From contig NZ_LJPW01000013.1 of NCBI RefSeq assembly GCF_001400735.1, positions 1 to 40,649 of the forward strand: 40,649 nt of DNA. The letters are read 5' to 3'. Below are positions 36,573-40,649 of the stretch, piece by piece (the first letter of the stretch is position 1; each line of letters opens with the position of its first letter). The notes under the pieces were generated by a model. That model did not search any database. It was given only the letters and a program-made list of their open reading frames with translations, and had not been told where the DNA came from. Position numbers and translations under genes: made by a program. Source of the stretch: Pseudomonas caricapapayae. Lineage in GTDB: Bacteria; Pseudomonadota; Gammaproteobacteria; Pseudomonadales; Pseudomonadaceae.

Positions 36573-37121
36573 ATGAACACCCAAAGCATTATCGTCCCGC
36601 AAATCTCCACGTTCCCCGGGCACGAGGCCCGAGCGCGGTTGATCCTGCGCTGGCTGGTCAAACTCGATATGGTCGAGCCGGAGCTGACGACCTGTGGGCG
36701 GACCTATAACAAGATGGCCTACGCGGTGGCACCCGGAGCGAAGCGGGTGGTGAAGAAGCCCGATGCGTTGCCGTTCGGGCAAACGGTCAACGGCCTGGAA
36801 ATCGTCACCAGACGCTGCATCTATACCCCGCTGAACGACTTTGCCGAGGAGGCCGGTTGCCCGGAGTGTCGTCGCGAAGTGGGGGAGGCACTGTTCGATA
36901 GCCTGGAGGACTGGATGCCCGGTCACACGGATAATTTCACATGCCCCGAATGTCGCCATGAAGATGACATCAACGGTTTTCTGTTTCTGGATGCCTGCGG
37001 GTTTTCCAACCTGGGTTTCATCTTCAATAACTGGCTGGATGCTTCGTTCACGCAGACCTTTCTGGACGACTTCGCCGAACGTCTGGATCGCCCGGTGTCT
37101 TTCGTTCATGTGCGTCTATAA
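36573..37121 (+). CDS. Conserved protein with paired CPEC zinc-ribbon motifs, unknown function
   Basis: A 182-residue product. Two CxxC pairs, Cys96/Cys99 (GCPECRR) and Cys124/Cys127 (TCPECRH), are spaced as one zinc ribbon. The N-terminal half (HEARARLILRWLVKLDMVEPELTTC) is helical. It has no Walker motif, so the label sugar ABC transporter ATPase sometimes given to such Pseudomonas proteins is not supported. No signal peptide, so it is cytoplasmic. Divergent from xseA (131-base gap), upstream of guaB. Confidence 0.85.
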   Translation: MNTQSIIVPQISTFPGHEARARLILRWLVKLDMVEPELTTCGRTYNKMAYAVAPGAKRVVKKPDALPFGQTVNGLEIVTRRCIYTPLNDFAEEAGCPECRREVGEALFDSLEDWMPGHTDNFTCPECRHEDDINGFLFLDACGFSNLGFIFNNWLDASFTQTFLDDFAERLDRPVSFVHVRL

Positions 37122-37150
37122 ACAGCTTTGATAATAGGCTGAGGTTTACA

Positions 37151-37179
37151 TTGAGCCGGGCGGGGTCTGTAGGTATAAT
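37151..37179 (+). promoter_or_regulatory. Sigma-70 promoter of guaB
   Basis: TTGAGC (37151-37156), 17 bases, TATAAT (37174-37179). Perfect -10 and spacing. The ATG is 36 bases downstream, with GGGAG as ribosome site. Confidence 0.85.
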
Positions 37180-37215
37180 GGCGCGCTTCCAATTTCCCGC
37201 CCGGGAGCCCCCGCG

Positions 37216-38685
37216 ATGCTGCGTATCAGTCAAGAAGCCCTTACATTCGACGACATTCTCCTTGTGCCCGGTTATTCCGAGGTGCTTCCTAACGAAGTCA
37301 GTCTGAAAACCCGTTTGACCCGTGGCATCGAGCTGAATATACCTTTGGTCTCTGCTGCAATGGATACAGTCACCGAGGCCCGTCTGGCGATTGCCATGGC
37401 CCAGGAAGGTGGTATCGGTATCATCCACAAGAACATGACCATCGAGCAGCAAGCTGCCGAAGTGCGCAAGGTCAAGAAGTTCGAGGCCGGTGTCGTCAAG
37501 GACCCGATCACGATCGAAGCCGATGCCACTGTCCGCGATCTGTTCGAACTCACTCGCATGCACAACATTTCCGGCGTACCGGTCCTGCACGATGGCGACC
37601 TGGTCGGCATTGTGACGTCCCGCGACGTACGCTTCGAAAACCGTCTTGATGTCCCGGTCCGTGAAGTGATGACGCCCAAAGAGCGTCTGGTCACGGTGGG
37701 TGAAGGCGCCGACAAGAACGAAGTGCGCGAACTGCTGCACAAGCACCGGCTTGAAAAAGTCCTGATCGTCGACGGCAACTTCGCGCTCAAGGGCATGATG
37801 ACCGTCAAGGACATCGAAAAAGCCAAGGCTTACCCGCTGGCCAGCAAGGACGATCAGGCTCGCCTGCGTGTCGGCGCTGCAGTCGGTACCGGCAAGGACA
37901 CCGGCGAGCGCGTCACCGCGCTGGTTGCTGCCGGCGTTGACGTTGTCGTGGTCGACACCGCTCACGGTCACTCCAAGGGGGTGATCGACCGCGTTCGCTG
38001 GGTCAAGGAAAACTTCCCTCAGGTACAGGTCATCGGCGGCAACATCGCTACCGGCGAGGCTGCCAGAGCGCTGGTTGCTGCGGGTGCCGATGCAGTCAAG
38101 GTCGGTATCGGCCCTGGCTCCATCTGCACCACGCGTATCGTTGCCGGTGTCGGCGTGCCGCAGATCAGCGCCATCGCCAACGTCTCCGCTGCCCTTGAAG
38201 GCACGGGCGTGCCGATGATCGCCGACGGCGGTATCCGCTTCTCCGGTGACCTGTCCAAGGCCATCGTGGCCGGTGCCTCCTGCGTGATGATGGGGTCGAT
38301 GTTCGCCGGTACCGAAGAAGCGCCGGGCGAAATCGAGCTGTTTCAGGGGCGCTCCTACAAGGCTTATCGCGGCATGGGATCGCTGGGTGCAATGTCCCAG
38401 GCGCAAGGCTCGTCCGATCGCTACTTCCAGGATTCGTCTGCAGGTGCCGAGAAACTGGTGCCGGAAGGTATCGAAGGTCGTGTGGCCTATAAAGGTCCGT
38501 TGTCGGCCATCATCCATCAGTTGATGGGCGGCCTGCGCTCCTCCATGGGTTACACCGGCAGTGCCGACATCGAGCAGATGCGCACCAAACCCGAGTTTGT
38601 TCGCATCACCGGTGCCGGTATGGCTGAATCCCACGTCCATGACGTGCAGATCACCAAGGAAGCGCCGAACTATCGCGTCGGCTAA
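37216..38685 (+). CDS. guaB: Inosine-5'-monophosphate dehydrogenase GuaB
   Basis: Oxidises IMP to XMP with NAD+, the committed step of GMP synthesis. A 489-residue TIM-barrel enzyme. The tandem CBS (Bateman) regulatory module is at about 94-205, the catalytic Cys304 is in GSICTTR, and the mobile-flap and K+ site region is [10 protein letters not shown]. The CBS pair is intact, so nucleotide control is likely. Followed by guaA after 116 bases. Confidence 0.98.
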   Translation: MLRISQEALTFDDILLVPGYSEVLPNEVSLKTRLTRGIELNIPLVSAAMDTVTEARLAIAMAQEGGIGIIHKNMTIEQQAAEVRKVKKFEAGVVKDPITIEADATVRDLFELTRMHNISGVPVLHDGDLVGIVTSRDVRFENRLDVPVREVMTPKERLVTVGEGADKNEVRELLHKHRLEKVLIVDGNFALKGMMTVKDIEKAKAYPLASKDDQARLRVGAAVGTGKDTGERVTALVAAGVDVVVVDTAHGHSKGVIDRVRWVKENFPQVQVIGGNIATGEAARALVAAGADAVKVGIGPGSICTTRIVAGVGVPQISAIANVSAALEGTGVPMIADGGIRFSGDLSKAIVAGASCVMMGSMFAGTEEAPGEIELFQGRSYKAYRGMGSLGAMSQAQGSSDRYFQDSSAGAEKLVPEGIEGRVAYKGPLSAIIHQLMGGLRSSMGYTGSADIEQMRTKPEFVRITGAGMAESHVHDVQITKEAPNYRVG

Positions 38686-38801
38686 CGCCTCCAGCTTCAA
38701 GCAATCAGCTACAAGCGGTAGTTACGCAAAGGTAACTACCGCATTGATTCCGACAACTTGCCGCTTGCAGCTTATAGCTTGCAGCTGCTCAGAGAGTTTC
38801 C
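38686..38801. repeat. guaB-guaA spacer with hairpin and AGCTT-rich short repeats
   Basis: A perfect 11-bp stem (GCGGTAGTTAC 38715-38725, loop GCAAAG, GTAACTACCGC 38732-38742) is flanked by repeated CAGCTT/CAAGC-type words. Examples are CCAGCTTCAAGC on the left and CTTGCAGCTTATAGCTTGCAGCTG on the right, split here as CTTGCAGCTTATAG and CTTGCAGCTG. No T-run follows, so guaA is probably still read from the guaB promoter. The pattern resembles dispersed intergenic repeats of Pseudomonas. Confidence 0.55.
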
Positions 38802-40379
38802 ATGGCCCTCGACATTCACGCCCACCGTATCTTGATCCTCGACTTCGGTTCCCAGTACACCCAGCTGATCGCCCGCCGCGTGCGCGAAATCGGCGTGTAT
38901 TGCGAGCTGCATCCGTTTGACATGGACGACGAAGCGATTCGCGAATTCGCTCCAAAAGGCGTGATCCTCGCCGGCGGCCCCGAGTCCGTACACGAAGCCG
39001 ACAGCCCGCGCTGCCCGCAAGCGGTATTTGACCTGGGTGTGCCGGTTTTCGGTATCTGCTACGGCATGCAGACCATGGCCGAGCAGTTGGGCGGCAAGGT
39101 TGCTGGTTCTGAGCTGCGCGAGTTCGGCTACGCTCGCGTTGACGTAGTCGGCAAAAGCCGTCTGCTCGATGGTATCGAAGACCATATCGACGCCGACGGC
39201 CTGTTTGGCCTCGACGTATGGATGAGTCACGGTGACAAGGTCACCAAACTGCCGGAAGACTTCCACATTCTGGCCAGTACCCCGAGCTGCCCGATTGCCG
39301 GTATGGCTGACGACGCTCGCGGTTACTACGGCGTGCAGTTCCACCCGGAAGTGACCCACACCAAGCAGGGCGGTCGCATCCTGTCGCGCTTCATCCTCGA
39401 CATTTGCGGCTGTGAAGCACTGTGGACCCCTTCGAAGATTGCTGAAGACGCTATCGCTCAGGTTCGCGCTCAGGTCGGTACTGACAACGTCCTGCTGGGC
39501 CTGTCCGGCGGCGTTGACTCCTCCGTGGTCGCGGCGCTGCTGCACAAGGCCATCGGCGATCAACTGACCTGCGTATTCGTCGACAACGGCCTGCTGCGCC
39601 TGCACGAAGGCGAGCAGGTAATGGCCATGTTCGCCGAGAACATGGGCGTCAAGGTGATCCGTGCCAACGCCGAAGAGCAGTTCCTGAACAACCTGGAAGG
39701 CGAGAGCGATCCAGAGAAAAAGCGCAAGATCATCGGCCGCACCTTCATCGACGTATTCGATGCCGAGTCCTGCAAGCTGGATAACATCAAGTACCTGGCG
39801 CAAGGTACCATCTACCCGGACGTCATCGAGTCGGCTGGCGCGAAAAGCGGCAAGGCTCACGTCATCAAGTCGCACCACAACGTGGGCGGCCTGCCGGAAG
39901 AAATGAACCTCAAGCTGGTAGAGCCACTGCGCGAGCTGTTCAAGGACGAAGTCCGCCGCCTGGGCCTCGAACTCGGCCTGCCGTACGACATGGTCTACCG
40001 CCACCCATTCCCCGGCCCAGGCCTGGGCGTACGCATCCTTGGCGAAGTGAAGAAGGAATACGCCGACCTCCTGCGTCGTGCCGACCACATCTTCATCGAA
40101 GAACTGCGCAAGGCCGACTGGTATCACAAAGTCAGCCAAGCGTTCGTAGTGTTCCAGCCGGTCAAATCAGTCGGCGTCGTCGGCGACGGCCGCCGCTACG
40201 CCTGGGTCGTCGCGCTGCGCGCTGTCGAAACCATCGACTTCATGACCGCTCGCTGGGCGCACCTGCCTTATGAGCTGCTGGAGACAGTAAGCGGTCGGAT
40301 CATCAACGAGATCGAAGGGATTTCGCGGGTGACTTATGACGTGTCGAGCAAGCCGCCGGCTACGATTGAGTGGGAGTGA
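38802..40379 (+). CDS. guaA: GMP synthase (glutamine-hydrolysing) GuaA
   Basis: Amidates XMP to GMP using glutamine and ATP. The product has 525 residues. The N-terminal class I glutamine amidotransferase has Cys86 (GICYGMQ) and His/Glu in GVQFHPEV (about 180-182). The ATP pyrophosphatase domain has [11 protein letters not shown] (about 229-239). The C-terminal dimerisation domain has [12 protein letters not shown] and ends [15 protein letters not shown] ([11 protein letters not shown]). Second gene of the guaBA pair. Confidence 0.98.
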   Translation: MALDIHAHRILILDFGSQYTQLIARRVREIGVYCELHPFDMDDEAIREFAPKGVILAGGPESVHEADSPRCPQAVFDLGVPVFGICYGMQTMAEQLGGKVAGSELREFGYARVDVVGKSRLLDGIEDHIDADGLFGLDVWMSHGDKVTKLPEDFHILASTPSCPIAGMADDARGYYGVQFHPEVTHTKQGGRILSRFILDICGCEALWTPSKIAEDAIAQVRAQVGTDNVLLGLSGGVDSSVVAALLHKAIGDQLTCVFVDNGLLRLHEGEQVMAMFAENMGVKVIRANAEEQFLNNLEGESDPEKKRKIIGRTFIDVFDAESCKLDNIKYLAQGTIYPDVIESAGAKSGKAHVIKSHHNVGGLPEEMNLKLVEPLRELFKDEVRRLGLELGLPYDMVYRHPFPGPGLGVRILGEVKKEYADLLRRADHIFIEELRKADWYHKVSQAFVVFQPVKSVGVVGDGRRYAWVVALRAVETIDFMTARWAHLPYELLETVSGRIINEIEGISRVTYDVSSKPPATIEWE

Positions 40380-40426
40380 TCCCGCGTCCGGCACTGCTCG
40401 GCACGATCTAGCAAGAAATGCCCTGG

Positions 40427-40449
40427 AGCCCGCGTAATTGCGGGCTTTT
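40427..40449 (+). terminator. Terminator after guaA
   Basis: AGCCCGC (40427-40433), loop GTAATT, GCGGGCT (40440-40446), then TTT and a second T5 run soon after. Confidence 0.85.
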
Positions 40450-40571
40450 GGCTTTTTGGGTCTGGCATCACCAGGCACCGTGTTTATGTGGCGTGATCCA
40501 TCAAACAGCCCCCTCGCCACACTTCGCACTGGCACCAATCTGTTTAGCAATGCAAAAATGGCATCAGCACC

Positions 40572-40595
40572 CCGAACCACCAGGTTCGGATTTTT
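40572..40595 (+). terminator. Second hairpin with T-run downstream of guaA
   Basis: CCGAACC, loop ACCA, GGTTCGG (40572-40589), then ATTTTT. Well formed, but no gene ends just before it. It could terminate a small RNA starting between 40450 and 40570, or back up the guaA terminator. Confidence 0.6.
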
Positions 40596-40649
40596 ACAGC
40601 ATGGATGCGTACAGGCGATGATCGGGCCTGTGTAAGGGATTTATGGTTT

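Larger units (their letters stand above)
40380..40649. other. Region after guaA without a supportable gene
   Basis: Contains the guaA terminator and a second hairpin (40572-40590). The plus-strand frames from 40418 and 40438 have no recognisable product and no ribosome site, so I leave them uncalled. The right end may be accessory DNA or the leader of a gene beyond the window. Confidence 0.5.

Noticed and set aside
37048..40139. Minus-strand ORFs opposite guaB and guaA
   Set aside because: Codon-bias shadows of two unambiguous enzymes.
40418..40635. Short plus-strand ORFs after guaA
   Set aside because: They start around the guaA terminator and pass through the second hairpin; no coding signature.

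Overview
The window comes from a chromosome of the Pseudomonas syringae group. This rests on gene order (queA-tgt-yajC-secD-secF, iscRSUA-hscBA-fdx-iscX-ndk-rlmN-pilF-rodZ-ispG-hisS-yfgM-bamB-der, xseA-guaB-guaA) and on the left end. There a tRNA-Leu/queA/tgt block borders a short, visibly AT-richer accessory stretch. In P. syringae, tRNA-Leu-queA-tgt is the known outer border of the exchangeable effector locus (EEL) of the Hrp type III secretion island, whose inner border is hrpK. Identity of genes was judged by reading motifs, without database searches.

Region 1 (1-4342) is the accessory part. It starts inside the C-terminus of a glycine-zipper-rich protein, probably HrpK. A divergent LysR regulator/SDR reductase pair follows. 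Then come a gene-free stretch with a perfect 17-bp inverted repeat, a 42-codon ORF, a 222-codon ORF with an ADP-ribosyltransferase-like motif layout (candidate effector), and a decayed 3' fragment of rulB (UmuC-type polymerase). The stretch is flanked by two copies of an imperfect direct repeat of about 75 bp. The right copy is the 3' end and terminator of tRNA-Leu(CAA); the left copy is a degenerate version. That layout is what tRNA-targeted integration would leave.

Region 2 (4343-9944) holds queA and tgt, which overlap and act in queuosine tRNA modification, and yajC, secD and secF of the Sec export machinery. Region 3 (9945-13191) holds a glycine-zipper envelope protein, suhB convergent to it, then trmJ and cysE. 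Region 4 (13192-18951) is the complete isc iron-sulfur cluster operon, with an IscR-type operator over its promoter. Region 5 (18952-28342) carries ndk, rlmN, pilF, rodZ, ispG, hisS, a YfgM-like protein, bamB and der. They are tightly packed and join tRNA and rRNA work, cell shape, isoprenoid synthesis and outer-membrane assembly.

Region 6 (28343-34229) holds a methionine-type aminotransferase overlapping an omega-amidase, a FlxA-like coiled-coil protein, an oxaloacetate decarboxylase-type enzyme and leuA, which has a leucine-rich leader ORF. Region 7 (34230-40649) holds an M23 peptidase, xseA, a zinc-ribbon-like protein of unknown role, and guaB and guaA of GMP synthesis. The final 270 bases have no supportable gene. 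The parts most worth following are the EEL cargo (ADP-ribosyltransferase-like ORF with its small companion), the tRNA-derived boundary repeats, the leuA leader and a possible FliA promoter before the FlxA-like gene.
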